NCBI GenBank assembly: GCA_025056155.1
Contig: JANWWL010000007.1
Coordinates: 62,001 to 126,000 of the forward strand
Reading direction: 5' to 3'
DNA: 64,000 nucleotides
From: Sphingomonadaceae bacterium
GTDB taxonomy: Bacteria > Pseudomonadota > Alphaproteobacteria > Sphingomonadales > Sphingomonadaceae
Below, in pieces: positions 1-8,425 of this stretch. The translations under genes and the position numbers were made by a program. The notes beneath the pieces were generated by a model, which worked only from the letters and a program-made list of their open reading frames with translations, was not told the origin of the DNA and made no database searches. How positions within the stretch are numbered: the stretch's first letter is position 1; every line of letters starts with the position of its first letter.

Positions 1-888
1 GGTCCAGGCCGCGATGATCTCGTCGAGCTCGCGCTGGTGCTTGCCCCGAGCCACGTGGGTGGCGTAGCGCGGGTCGTCCTTCAGCTCCGGCCGACCCATG
101 GCCACGCACAACCGGGCGAAGACGGAGTCCTGGTTGGCCCCGATGAGATACTCGCCGTCGGCGCAGGGGTAGACGTTGGACGGTGCCACGCCGGGCAGCA
201 CCGAGCCCGACCGCTCGCGGATGTGGCCGGCCACTACATATTCGGGGACCAGGCTTTCCATTACCTGCAGCACCGCTTCATACAGCGCGCTGTCGACGAT
301 CTGGCCTTCGCCCGTGCGGTCGCGATGGCGAAGCGCGGCCAGCGCCCCCAGGCAGCCGTAGGTGGCGGCGAGCGAATCCCCGATCGAGACCCCCATGCGC
401 GCAGGCGGCCGGTCGGGTTCGCCCACGATCGCCCGCCAGCCGCCCATGGCTTCGCCGATGCCGCCGAAGCCGGCGCGCTCGGCATAGGGGCCCGTCTGGC
501 CATAGCCCGAGACGCGCACGATAATGAGGTCGGGCCGCTCGGCCAGAAGGTCGGCCGGCGCCAGGTTCCACTTTTCGAGCGTGCCGGGGCGGAAGTTCTC
601 GATCACGATGTCGGCCTTAAGCGCCAGCCGGCGGGCCAACGCCTGGCCTTCCGGCCGGCGCAGGTCGATCGACACCGACTTCTTGTTGCGCGAGACCACC
701 TCCCACCACAGCGGATAGTCGCCCCGGCCCCAGTCGCGCATGGGATCGCCCTTGCCGGGTGGCTCGATCTTGATGACGTCGGCCCCCATGTCGCCCAACA
801 GCTGCCCGCAGAAGGGCCCGGCGATGAGCTGCCCCATCTCGACCACGACGAGGCCGGCGAGCGGCCCCCGGTTGGCGACCGTGTCCAT
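1..888 (-). CDS. Class III (CaiB/BaiF) CoA-transferase, 3' end cut by window edge
   Basis: Family III CoA-transferases move CoA between acyl-CoA and a free carboxylate in the cytoplasm. I translated this by hand because the ORF runs off the left edge and is absent from the track. The protein begins MDTVANRGPLAGL and shows the family N-terminus (GPFCGQLLGDMGADVIKIE), the RNKKSVSIDLR stretch and GQIVDSALYEAVLQ, which holds the expected catalytic Asp. About 296 residues are visible; the family is usually near 390-400, so roughly the last quarter is missing. The ATG lies 3 nt after the hyuB-type stop, so it is the last visible gene of the operon with the HMG-CoA-lyase and hydantoinase genes. That context suggests CoA activation of an acid released by those enzymes. 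The substrate is not deducible. Confidence 0.88.
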   Translation of the reverse strand, partial: MDTVANRGPLAGLVVVEMGQLIAGPFCGQLLGDMGADVIKIEPPGKGDPMRDWGRGDYPLWWEVVSRNKKSVSIDLRRPEGQALARRLALKADIVIENFRPGTLEKWNLAPADLLAERPDLIIVRVSGYGQTGPYAERAGFGGIGEAMGGWRAIVGEPDRPPARMGVSIGDSLAATYGCLGALAALRHRDRTGEGQIVDSALYEAVLQVMESLVPEYVVAGHIRERSGSVLPGVAPSNVYPCADGEYLIGANQDSVFARLCVAMGRPELKDDPRYATHVARGKHQRELDEIIAAWT

Positions 889-891
889 GGG

Positions 892-2775
892 CTATTCGGC
901 GGCCTTAAGCAGCGGCTCGGACCAGACGGGGGGCCGGGGTGGCGGCAGGCCCGTCTCCTCGAGGCAACGCGCCCGCAGTTCCTCGATGGTGCCGCCGAAG
1001 TCGAACAGGCGGCGGCCGGCGGGGCGCTCCGCCCGCATGCGCGCCCGAAGGGCGGCGGTCGCCGTCTCGTCCAGCCGGCCTTCGTCGTCGCACACCACGC
1101 CGTAGCGGCGTGCGCCCTGGGGGGTGACTAAGCCCCGGCGCACCTCGCGAGCCACCAGCGCGGGATCGCGCTCCAAGGGATCGCCCCAACCCCCGCCCCC
1201 CCAAGTGATGAAGTGCAGCACGTCCCCTTCTTCGACGTGCAGGTCGTCGAGCTTGTTGGGCAGGACGCGCACGGTCCCGTCGGGCTTTTCCAGAAGCTTG
1301 CGGGCGCGTGCGCCGGGCAGGCCGCCGTTCACCCCCCAGGGGTAGGTGAACCAGCGGTCGTCGTGGATGGCGACCGTGCCGGCCGAGAGGAAGCGGTAGC
1401 TCATGTGGATGCCGTTGCCGCCCCGATGCAGGCCGGGCCCGCCGGAATCGGGGGCGGCTTCGTACCGCTCGATCCGCAAGGGGAAGTAGCGCTCGAGGAA
1501 CTCGTTGGGGACGTTCGTGAAGTTGGGCCAAAGCGAATGCCCATCGGGGCCGTCGCCGAACGGCCGGCCCGGGATGCCGCCGAAGCCGATCTGGAACAGC
1601 TGGAACCAGTTGCCCGCCCGGTCGCGGCCCGAGAACATGAGGTGGGGCGAGGAGGAGAAGCCCGCGGCGTTCAGGAACTCGGGCGTGCGCTGCCCCAAGA
1701 GCGCCCCCAGCACGTCGAAGATGCGCCCCAGGGCATGGGTGCGACACGACAGGGCAGCCGGATATCGGGGCTTGAGCAGCGAGCCTTCGGGGATGCGCAC
1801 CTCGATCAGGTCGTAGAACCCGTCGTTGAACAGGATGGCCGGGTCGAACACCATGATCATGTAGATGCCAAAGAACATCTTGAACATGTTTTCGTTGAGG
1901 TAGAAGTTGATCGAGGCGTCGGACTGTGGGTCGGTCCCGGCGAAGTCCAGGATCACCTTTTCGCCTTCGCGCCACATGGTGCAGCGGATGCGGTAGGGCC
2001 CATACCCCACCCCGTCGTCGCAAACATAGTCTTCGAAGGAGACCTTGTCGGTCGAGACCGAGGATTCGATGAGGGCCTTCATCGCGCGGTAGTTGCGCTC
2101 GAGAAGCGCGCGCGTGGCCGAGACGTAGACGTCCTCCCCGAAGCGGTCGCACATTTCCTGCACGCGGCGGGCAGCCACGCGGCAGGCGGCGATCAGGGCG
2201 TTGAGGTCGGCCGCGCACCAGTCGGGCTTGCGGGTCTGGTGCAGGATGAGCCGGACAAGGTCGGCGTTGTAGACCCCGCGCGCGTAGAGCTTCACGGGTG
2301 GAATGCGCACGCCTTCCTCGAAGATGGTGCGCGCGTCGATGGGCAGCGAGCCCGGCACCTTGCCGCCGATGTCGGTCTGGTGGCCGAACATGGCCGTCCA
2401 GGCCACCAGGCGGCCCGCGCGGAACACGGGAAGCAGCACCAGCCAGTCGTTGGCGTGGCTGATGGCCCCGTCGCAGCTGTAGGGGTCCGAGAGCATGATG
2501 AGGTCGCCGTCCTCGATCTCCCCGTCCCAGCTCTTCAGGAACCCGGCGATGAAGCTGCCGAACTGGCCCACGATCATGCGCCCCTCGGCGTCGGCGATCA
2601 TCGGGAAGGCGTCGCCCTGTTCGCGGATGCCGGGGCTCATGGCCGTCCGGCGCAGGGTGGCGTCCATTTCGATCCGCGCGTTGCGCAGCGCGTTCTCGAT
2701 GATGTCGAGGGTGACGGGATCGACAGGGCCGATGGCGAACGGACGGGGATCGGTCTCGACGATGCGGGCGGGCAT
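892..2775 (-). CDS. Hydantoinase B/oxoprolinase family subunit (HyuB-like)
   Basis: HyuB-type subunits work with HyuA in ATP-dependent opening of cyclic amides (hydantoins, 5-oxoproline); relatives are subunits of acetone and acetophenone carboxylases. The 627-residue protein has the family N-terminus (PVTLDIIENALRNARIEMDATLRRTAMSP), the EQGDAF segment, LSDPYSCDGAISHANDW, and the glycine-rich GPGLHRGGNGI and FITWGGGGWGDPLERDP motifs near the C-terminus. Length is normal for the family. The ATG is preceded by a GGAG a few bases upstream. It sits 89 bp downstream of the HyuA gene on the same strand and is followed after 3 nt by the CoA-transferase. Whether the reaction is hydrolysis or carboxylation cannot be decided from sequence. 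Confidence 0.9.
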   Translation of the reverse strand: MPARIVETDPRPFAIGPVDPVTLDIIENALRNARIEMDATLRRTAMSPGIREQGDAFPMIADAEGRMIVGQFGSFIAGFLKSWDGEIEDGDLIMLSDPYSCDGAISHANDWLVLLPVFRAGRLVAWTAMFGHQTDIGGKVPGSLPIDARTIFEEGVRIPPVKLYARGVYNADLVRLILHQTRKPDWCAADLNALIAACRVAARRVQEMCDRFGEDVYVSATRALLERNYRAMKALIESSVSTDKVSFEDYVCDDGVGYGPYRIRCTMWREGEKVILDFAGTDPQSDASINFYLNENMFKMFFGIYMIMVFDPAILFNDGFYDLIEVRIPEGSLLKPRYPAALSCRTHALGRIFDVLGALLGQRTPEFLNAAGFSSSPHLMFSGRDRAGNWFQLFQIGFGGIPGRPFGDGPDGHSLWPNFTNVPNEFLERYFPLRIERYEAAPDSGGPGLHRGGNGIHMSYRFLSAGTVAIHDDRWFTYPWGVNGGLPGARARKLLEKPDGTVRVLPNKLDDLHVEEGDVLHFITWGGGGWGDPLERDPALVAREVRRGLVTPQGARRYGVVCDDEGRLDETATAALRARMRAERPAGRRLFDFGGTIEELRARCLEETGLPPPRPPVWSEPLLKAAE

Positions 2776-2864
2776 GGCTCAGCTCCTGGCCGAAGGTGCG
2801 GCGGGCGCGGGGCCGGCGACCGGGCGGTGGCGGCCCCCTCCTGGCGGGACGGCGGGGCGGCGGT

Positions 2865-4901
2865 TCATTCGGGCGTGATCCGGATGTTGCCGAACTCGTC
2901 CACGGTGGCGAGGTGCTTTGAGTGCACGAGGGTGGTCGAGTCCATCTCGCACACGATGGCGGGGCCTGGGATGCGGTCGCCAGCGCGCAGCCGCGCCCGG
3001 TCGTAGATGGCCGCGGGCTGCATCCGCCCGTCCATCCACAGCTCCTGGGTGCGCAGGCGCGCCGGGGTGGGATCGCCGTCGCCCTTGGGGATCCGTTCCG
3101 CCACCACGTGGGCCGCCTTGCCGAGTGCGACCACGCGCACGTTCACGAGCTCTTGGGGCAGGGGCAGGTTGAAGGTGAACAGGCGCAGGTGCTCGGCGTC
3201 GAAGCGCGCGGCCAGGCCCGCCAGCGTCTCGCCGGGTGGGAAGGCAAGCGGCACCTCGAAGGCCTGGCCCGCATAGCGCACGTCGATCTCGGCGCGCACC
3301 TCGATGTCGGCCCGGCGGGCCCCCTCGGCCTCGAGCTCGGCCACCACCTCGGCCTCGAGCGCGGCCAAGAGCGCGCGCACCTCGGTCTCGTCGGTGGCCG
3401 TCACCAGCCGGTTGAAGCTGCGTTGCGCATCCACCCGAAGGCGCGTGGTGGCATCGCCATAGGCGCACAGGATCCCGGGCGAGGGCGGAATCACGACCGG
3501 CCACGACCCCATCAGGATGCCGAGCGCGTTGCCGTGCAGCGGCCCCGCGCCGCCAAAGGCCATCAGCGCGAAGTCGCGCGGGTCATAGCCTTGCTGCACC
3601 GAGACGAGGCGCAGCGCCCCGAACATCGTCTCGTTGACGATGGACACGATGCCGGCCGCGGCCTCCAGGAGCGACAGGCCGAGGGCGTCGGCGATCTTCT
3701 GCACCGCGCGGCGGGCGGCCTCGCGGTCGAGGCGGAAGGCGCCTCCCAAGAGGTTCTCGGGCAGATAGCCCAGGACGACGTTGGCGTCCGTGACCGTCGG
3801 CTGGTCGCCCCCCCGGCCGTAGGCCGCCGGGCCCGGCACGGCGCCCGCCGACTGGGGCCCCACCCGCAGCGCCTTGGTGAGTTCCGGCACCGTCGCGATC
3901 GAGCCGCCACCGGCCCCTACCGTGCGCACGTCGAGCGACGAGGCCCGCACGGTGAGGTGCCCCACGCTCGTCTCGCGCCGCAGCCTGGGCTCGTAGTTCT
4001 CGATGAGCGCCACGTCCGTGGAGGTGCCGCCCATGTCGAGGGTGAGCACGTTGGGCAGGCCTGCGTTCCGGGCCACCCACCGCGCTCCGGCCACCCCTCC
4101 CGCCGGGCCCGACATCAGCAGGTTCACCGGCGCCTGCGTGCTTTTCTCGGCGGTCATCAGGCCGCCGTCCGAACGCAGGAGGTGCAGCCGGGCCGGGGTG
4201 CCCCAGGCCTTGAGCTCGCGGTCGAGGTTGGCGACGTAGCGGGCGACGGTCGGCCGCACGGCGGAGTTGGCCACGGTGGTGAGCGCGCGCTCGTACTCCT
4301 GCATCTCGGGCAGGATCTCCGAGGAGAGGCTGACCGGGACGCCCGGCAGCTCCTCGGCCAGGATCTCGCCCACGCGGCGCTCGTGGGCGGGATTCACGTA
4401 GGCGTTGATGAGGCAGACGGTCACCGCCTCGACGCGTTCCTCGCGCAGCCGGGCGATGGCCCGCCGCAACGCCGCCTCGTCGAGCGGGCGGACGATCCGG
4501 CCGTCGGCCCCGATCCGCTCGGGCACTTCGATCGTGGCTTCGAGCGGCGCCATGGGTTCGGGCTTGGGCCAGACGATCCAGGCCGCGAGCCCCCCCGGCA
4601 CCAGGCTGCGGGCGATCTGCAGGATGTGCCGGTAGCCCTCCGTCACCACCAGGCCCACGCGCGCGATCTTGGCCTCCAGCACGGCGTTGGTGGCCACCGT
4701 GGTGCCGTGCAGGAACTGGGACAACGCGTCCGGCCCGATGCCCGCCTTGGCGCAGAGCGAGCGCGCCCCTTCGATCACGGCGCGCGAGGGATCGTCGGGC
4801 GTGGAGGGGACCTTCTCGCGCCAGGTGGCCCCCGTCTCCTCGTCGATCACGAGGAGGTCGGTGAAGGTGCCGCCCACGTCCACGCCCAGCCGGTAGCTCA
4901 T
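2865..4901 (-). CDS. Hydantoinase A/oxoprolinase family ATPase subunit (HyuA-like)
   Basis: This is the ATP-binding partner of the HyuB-like protein. The chosen ATG gives 678 residues beginning with the Hydant_A_N signature YRLGVDVGGTFTDLLVID. Later come the ASKHA-type second phosphate loop LTLDMGGTSTDVALIE, the conserved VRTVGAGGGSIA, GPAAYGRGGDQPTVTDAN and FGGAGPLH. The track ORF extends upstream into the lyase gene, but this ATG overlaps that gene's stop by 4 nt (ATGA), which is the pattern of a translationally coupled operon. N-methylhydantoinase, 5-oxoprolinase and acetone-carboxylase beta-like chains share these motifs. The nearby amidase of N-carbamoylsarcosine type favours a cyclic amide or ureide, but this is inference. 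Confidence 0.9.
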   Translation of the reverse strand: MSYRLGVDVGGTFTDLLVIDEETGATWREKVPSTPDDPSRAVIEGARSLCAKAGIGPDALSQFLHGTTVATNAVLEAKIARVGLVVTEGYRHILQIARSLVPGGLAAWIVWPKPEPMAPLEATIEVPERIGADGRIVRPLDEAALRRAIARLREERVEAVTVCLINAYVNPAHERRVGEILAEELPGVPVSLSSEILPEMQEYERALTTVANSAVRPTVARYVANLDRELKAWGTPARLHLLRSDGGLMTAEKSTQAPVNLLMSGPAGGVAGARWVARNAGLPNVLTLDMGGTSTDVALIENYEPRLRRETSVGHLTVRASSLDVRTVGAGGGSIATVPELTKALRVGPQSAGAVPGPAAYGRGGDQPTVTDANVVLGYLPENLLGGAFRLDREAARRAVQKIADALGLSLLEAAAGIVSIVNETMFGALRLVSVQQGYDPRDFALMAFGGAGPLHGNALGILMGSWPVVIPPSPGILCAYGDATTRLRVDAQRSFNRLVTATDETEVRALLAALEAEVVAELEAEGARRADIEVRAEIDVRYAGQAFEVPLAFPPGETLAGLAARFDAEHLRLFTFNLPLPQELVNVRVVALGKAAHVVAERIPKGDGDPTPARLRTQELWMDGRMQPAAIYDRARLRAGDRIPGPAIVCEMDSTTLVHSKHLATVDEFGNIRITPE

Positions 4902-5821
4902 GCCGCCTCCTCGCGCCGGAAGTCGCCCGCCCGGCCCACGCGGCTGGGCAACGCCCGCCCCAGGACGCCCGCAAGCCACGCGTTGGCCTCGAGCGCCCGT
5001 TCCAGCGACAGGCCCGTGGCGATGCCGGAGCGGTGGAACAGGTAGATGAGCTCTTCGGTAGCGACGTTGCCCGCCGCGCGGGGCGCGAAGGGGCACCCGC
5101 CAAGGCCCCCCAAGGCAGAATCGAACACGCGGACCCCCGCCTGCCAGGCCGCCCAGGCGTTGGCCGGGGCGAGGCCTCGCGTGTCGTGCAGGTGGACGCG
5201 CAAGCGCACCCCAGCGCCCAGGCGGCGCGCCACCTCGCCCACCAGATCCGTCACCTGCTGGGGCACCGCCACGCCGATCGTGTCGGCCAGCGCAATTTCC
5301 CGCGCGCCGGCCTCGGCCAGGCGCTCGGCCAAGTCCACCACCCGCGCCGGCGGGACCGGCCCTTCGAAGGGGCAGCCGAAGGCGGCCGAGATCGTCACCT
5401 GCGGGAACAGGCCGGCCTCGGCCGCCCGGCGCAGCATGGCCTGGTTGGCCGCCAGCCCCTCGGCAACGCTCTGGCCCTGGTTGCGGATGCCGAACGTGTC
5501 GGTGGCCACCAGCACGCAGCCCACCTCGTCCAGGCCATCGGTGGCGAGCGCGCGCTCCACCCCTTTGAGGTTGAGGCAGAGCCCGATGGCCGCGAAGCGG
5601 CGCTCGCCCCGCGGCGGCAGGCCGGCCACCACGGCCTCGGCGTCGGCCATCTGAGGCACGCGGCGCGGGTTCACGAAGCTCGCGACCTCGATCCGGGTGG
5701 CCCCCATCGCCGCGAGCCGCTCGATGAGCGCAAGCTTGTGGTGGGTGGCCAGGACGTCGGGCTCGTTCTGCAGGCCGTCGCGCGGGCCGACCTCGACGAT
5801 GGTGACGGCGGGGCCCTCCAT
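4898..5821 (-). CDS. Hydroxymethylglutaryl-CoA lyase-like enzyme
   Basis: HMG-CoA lyases cleave 3-hydroxy-3-methylglutaryl-CoA, or related tertiary hydroxyacyl-CoAs, to acetyl-CoA and a keto acid. The 307-residue TIM-barrel protein shows VEVGPRDGLQNE, EVASFVNPRRVPQMAD, the HLHDTRG metal site and the lyase signature GGLGGCPFAPRAAGNVATEEL with its catalytic Cys. Length is typical. The ATG at 5821 follows a GGGAAGGG ribosome-binding sequence; the longer track ORF would run backwards over the divergent promoter. It is the first gene of the operon lyase-hyuA-hyuB-CoA-transferase, and a TGTATACA palindrome sits 12 bp upstream. The real substrate may differ from HMG-CoA because relatives act in many CoA-dependent catabolic pathways. 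Confidence 0.9.
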   Translation of the reverse strand: MEGPAVTIVEVGPRDGLQNEPDVLATHHKLALIERLAAMGATRIEVASFVNPRRVPQMADAEAVVAGLPPRGERRFAAIGLCLNLKGVERALATDGLDEVGCVLVATDTFGIRNQGQSVAEGLAANQAMLRRAAEAGLFPQVTISAAFGCPFEGPVPPARVVDLAERLAEAGAREIALADTIGVAVPQQVTDLVGEVARRLGAGVRLRVHLHDTRGLAPANAWAAWQAGVRVFDSALGGLGGCPFAPRAAGNVATEELIYLFHRSGIATGLSLERALEANAWLAGVLGRALPSRVGRAGDFRREEAA

Positions 5822-5833
5822 GCCACCCTTCCC

Positions 5834-5841
5834 TGTATACA
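5834..5841. promoter_or_regulatory. Candidate GntR/FCD operator (TGTATACA), divergent promoter 1
   Basis: TGTATACA is a perfect 8-bp palindrome, followed by AA, in otherwise very GC-rich DNA. It sits in the 75-bp gap between the divergent lyase and cysteine-hydrolase genes. The same core plus AAA recurs at 7205, next to the GntR gene. TGTATAC-type palindromes are typical of FCD-subfamily GntR regulators. Binding by the local regulator is inferred. Confidence 0.6.
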
Positions 5842-5896
5842 AAGGTTGCGGCAGCCTATAGGATCGGGGGTGAAGGGGCAAGGAGGAAGGCCGCCC

Positions 5897-6562
5897 GTGC
5901 GCCGCCCGGACATCCGCGCCGACTACGCCGCCGCCGGCTTCGGCCGCGCCCTGCCATGGGGGCGGCGGCCGGCGCTGCTGCTCGTCGACTTCGCGGCCGC
6001 CTATTTCGTGCCGGACTCGCCCCTTTACGCGGGTGTCGAGGCGGCGCGCGCGGCCGCGGCCCGGCTGCGGGCGGCGTGCCGTGCGGCCGGCATTCCCCGG
6101 CTGTTCACGCGCGTGGAGTACGTGCCCGGCGATCCGGCGCGTTCGGGCGGGCTCTTCTACCGCAAGGTGGCGGCTCTCTCCTGTTTCAACGCCGGCAATC
6201 CGTTGGGCGACTTCACGCCCGAACTGGCCCCCGACGCGGACGAACCGGTCATCGTCAAGCAGTATCCCAGCGCCTTCTTCCGCACCGACCTCGCCCAGCG
6301 CCTGGAGGACCTGGGGGTCGACACGCTGCTCATCACGGGCCTTTCCACCTCGGGCTGCGTACGGGCCTCGGCGGTCGACGCCCTGTGCCACGGCTTCGTG
6401 CCGGTGGTGGTGCGCGACGCCGTGGGCGACCGCGACGAGCGCGTCCACGAGGCCAACCTTTTCGACCTGGAGGCCAAGACGGCCGACGTGGCGGATCTTG
6501 CGCGGGTGCTGGCCTATGTGGAGGGGATCGCCGCGGAGCGGACGGCGGCGGCGAAGACGTGA
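5897..6562 (+). CDS. Isochorismatase-family cysteine hydrolase (N-carbamoylsarcosine amidase-like)
   Basis: This family hydrolyses amides or ureides with a Cys-Asp-Lys triad. The 221-residue protein shows the Asp in ALLLVDFAAAYF, a Lys in VIVKQYPSAFF and the nucleophile Cys in LSTSGCVRASAVDA. The whole reads like N-carbamoylsarcosine amidase and related enzymes rather than a true isochorismatase. I chose the GTG at 5897 because a very strong AGGAGGAAGG site lies 6 nt upstream; the track ORF start is far too early and crosses the lyase gene. It is divergent from the lyase-hyu operon across a TGTATACA palindrome and overlaps the convergent GntR gene by 49 bp. Together with HyuA/HyuB it suggests a hydantoin-to-carbamoyl-compound route. 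Confidence 0.86.
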   Translation: MRRPDIRADYAAAGFGRALPWGRRPALLLVDFAAAYFVPDSPLYAGVEAARAAAARLRAACRAAGIPRLFTRVEYVPGDPARSGGLFYRKVAALSCFNAGNPLGDFTPELAPDADEPVIVKQYPSAFFRTDLAQRLEDLGVDTLLITGLSTSGCVRASAVDALCHGFVPVVVRDAVGDRDERVHEANLFDLEAKTADVADLARVLAYVEGIAAERTAAAKT

Positions 6563-7173
6563 TGGGCGCGGCGGATGTGGGCCGTCATCACCGCTGCCGC
6601 CCAGTCGGCGTCGTGCGCGGCGAGCGCCTGGATGATCTCGCGATGTTCGGCGGCCGACCGGGCCATGGCCTCGGCCGAGTAGCGTTCGGCCGTCCGTTCG
6701 ACGACCGGCTGCTCGACCACGAGCGCCAAGGCCGCCTTCAGGCGGGGCGAGGCCGCGGCCTCGACGATGCCGCCGTGGAAGTCGCGGTTGGCGGCCACGA
6801 ACGCCGCCACCCGGGGCGGGTGCGCGGCGATGGCCTGCTCCAGCCGGTCGCACGCTTCTTCCAGTCGGCGCAGACCCTCCGCACCAATCCGGGCGGCCGC
6901 GCGCCGGGCGGCGTGCGCTTCGAGCAGGCCGCGCAAGGCGAACAGTTCGTCGATGTCCTCGCGCGTCCAGTCGGCCACCTTCAGGCGATGGGTGGCGGTG
7001 CGCACCACCAGCAGTTCGGATTCCAGGCGCCGCAGCGCTTCGCGCACTGGCGTGCGGGAGACGCCGGTGCGCCGGGCAAGCTCCTCTTCGGTCAGCGCTT
7101 CGCCCGGCCGGACCGCGCCTGAGCGGATGAGCTGCCGGATCTGGGCGTAGGCGCGATCGCTCGCCCGGGTCAT
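6514..7173 (-). CDS. GntR-family transcriptional regulator, FCD subfamily
   Basis: This is a 219-residue DNA-binding regulator. The N-terminal winged helix is clear (GEALTEEELARRTGVSRTPVREALRRLE), and an all-helical FCD ligand domain follows, with the usual spaced Asp/His residues (DIDELFALRGLLEAHAARRAA, NRDFHGGIV, EHREIIQALAAHD). It is transcribed divergently from the racemase-like operon, and a TGTATACA palindrome lies in the 71-bp gap. A second copy lies before the lyase/cysteine-hydrolase pair. The likely role is local repression of both promoter regions and of itself, relieved by a pathway acid. Effector and direction of control are not visible in the sequence. Confidence 0.92.
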   Translation of the reverse strand: MTRASDRAYAQIRQLIRSGAVRPGEALTEEELARRTGVSRTPVREALRRLESELLVVRTATHRLKVADWTREDIDELFALRGLLEAHAARRAAARIGAEGLRRLEEACDRLEQAIAAHPPRVAAFVAANRDFHGGIVEAAASPRLKAALALVVEQPVVERTAERYSAEAMARSAAEHREIIQALAAHDADWAAAVMTAHIRRAHHVFAAAVRSAAIPST

Positions 7174-7204
7174 GCCTCCCGCCTCCTGCGCAACCCGCTT
7201 GTCA

Positions 7205-7212
7205 TGTATACA
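7205..7212. promoter_or_regulatory. Candidate GntR/FCD operator (TGTATACA), divergent promoter 2
   Basis: Second copy of the TGTATACA palindrome, here followed by AAAATTAAGG, the most AT-rich spot of the neighbourhood. It lies between the GntR gene and the racemase-like operon, so it is well placed for autoregulation and control of the plus-strand operon. Confidence 0.6.
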
Positions 7213-7244
7213 AAATTAAGGCAAGCTGGGTGTGGAAGGAGCGC

Positions 7245-7997
7245 ATGAGCGAAGCGCGGCGCGTCAAGGTGATCGTCCCCATCCCGATGGGCCCCGAGGG
7301 CGTGACCGCCCGGGCCGCCCAATTGCCCCCCGACCGCATCGCCCCGGGGCTTCGGCCCGAGTTCACGGCCGTCGCCTGGGGAGCGGCCCTGGGCGACAGC
7401 TATCACGACATGCTGCTCATGGACTGGACGGTGTTCCAGGCCGGCCTCGACGCCGAGCGCGACGGCTATGCCGCCGTGCTGGTGGACACCGTGTCGGATT
7501 CGGGCGTGCGCGCACTTCGCTCGGCGCTGTCCATCCCCGTGGTGGGGCCGGGGGAAGTGGCCTTCGCCAACGCCATGATGCTGGGCAAGCGCTTTACGAT
7601 CCTGACCATGTGGAAGCCCTGGTTCCCGCTCTACGAAAAGACGCTTGCCGAATACGGCTGGGCGGGCCGGCTGGCCTCGATCCGCCACATCGACACCCGC
7701 CCGGATCTCACCGAACTTTTGGCCGGCAAGGAGGAGGTGGTCTTCGGCCGCCTCCTCGAGGCCGCCCGCACGGCCATCGCAGAGGACGGGGCCGACGTGA
7801 TCGTGCTCGGGTCGACCACGATGCACCAGTCGGCCGAATTCCTGGCTGCCCACCTGCCGGTGCCGGTCATCAACCCGGGGCTCGTGGCCTGGAAGCAGCT
7901 TGAGATGTGGCTTGCGCTGGGCCTGTCCCATTCCAAGGTCGCGTTCCCGCCGCCTGAAGTGCCGCGGGCCGACCTCGTGCGGAGGGCTTTGCCATGA
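7245..7997 (+). CDS. Asp/Glu/hydantoin racemase-fold protein lacking both catalytic cysteines
   Basis: The 250-residue protein has the two-domain layout of the Asp/Glu/hydantoin racemase family (KVIVPIPMGPEG near the start, IPVVGPGEVAFANAMMLG in the middle, VPVINPGLVAWKQLE near the end). Family racemases use one Cys in each half. Here the first site reads VLVDTVSDSGVRALR and the second reads IVLGSTTMHQSAEF, so both cysteines are replaced, and the whole protein contains no cysteine. Cofactor-free two-base racemisation is therefore unlikely; a lyase, isomerase or binding role is possible. The ATG at 7245 follows GGAAGGAG. It heads an operon with two SnoaL-like genes (4-nt ATGA overlap with the first) and a TonB receptor. 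Confidence 0.8.
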   Translation: MSEARRVKVIVPIPMGPEGVTARAAQLPPDRIAPGLRPEFTAVAWGAALGDSYHDMLLMDWTVFQAGLDAERDGYAAVLVDTVSDSGVRALRSALSIPVVGPGEVAFANAMMLGKRFTILTMWKPWFPLYEKTLAEYGWAGRLASIRHIDTRPDLTELLAGKEEVVFGRLLEAARTAIAEDGADVIVLGSTTMHQSAEFLAAHLPVPVINPGLVAWKQLEMWLALGLSHSKVAFPPPEVPRADLVRRALP

Positions 7998-8425
7998 CCT
8001 GGAGCGAGGCCGGGCCGGGCCAGCGCCCGCTGCCCTACCCCCACTACGTCGACATCGTCACCAAGCGCTACTTCGATGGCGTGGACAACAAGAACCTGGA
8101 GCAGGTGCTGGACTGCTTCACCGAGGACGCCGTGCTGACCGAGGTGACGTCGAACACCGTCCACCGCGGTCGCGACACCGGGATCCGGGCGATGTTCCTG
8201 CGCCTGTTCGCCGACTTCGAGCGGATCTGGCACGGCAACTTCGTGCACGTGGCCGATCCCGCCACCAACTCCGTCTGCTCGCAGTTCACCGTGCTCATCA
8301 CGCCCAATGGGGGCACCGAGCTGCGCTACGAGAACGCCAACCGCTTCTATCTGAAAGACCGCTGGTTCCACCGCGTCTACGTCTACATGAGCGGCGAGAA
8401 CCTGCTGAAGCCCGGAGAGGCGTGA
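7994..8425 (+). CDS. SnoaL/NTF2-like protein 1
   Basis: This 143-residue protein fits the SnoaL-like (NTF2-fold) pattern: an opening helix with KRYFDGVDNKNLEQVLDCFTEDAVLTE, a GRDTGIRAMF helix and a closing strand RVYVYMSGENLL. The fold serves as a small isomerase, cyclase or dehydratase, or as a ligand-binding module. The start overlaps the racemase-like stop (ATGA), and its own stop overlaps the next start (TGATG). The neighbouring gene is a paralogue with the same VYVYMSG ending. No specific reaction can be assigned. Confidence 0.78.
   Translation: MTWSEAGPGQRPLPYPHYVDIVTKRYFDGVDNKNLEQVLDCFTEDAVLTEVTSNTVHRGRDTGIRAMFLRLFADFERIWHGNFVHVADPATNSVCSQFTVLITPNGGTELRYENANRFYLKDRWFHRVYVYMSGENLLKPGEA

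Noticed and set aside
1213-5045. Long plus-strand ORFs (597 and 707 residues) opposite the hyu genes
   Set aside because: Composition is typical of antisense frames of high-GC genes, and the opposite strand carries intact HyuA/HyuB motifs.
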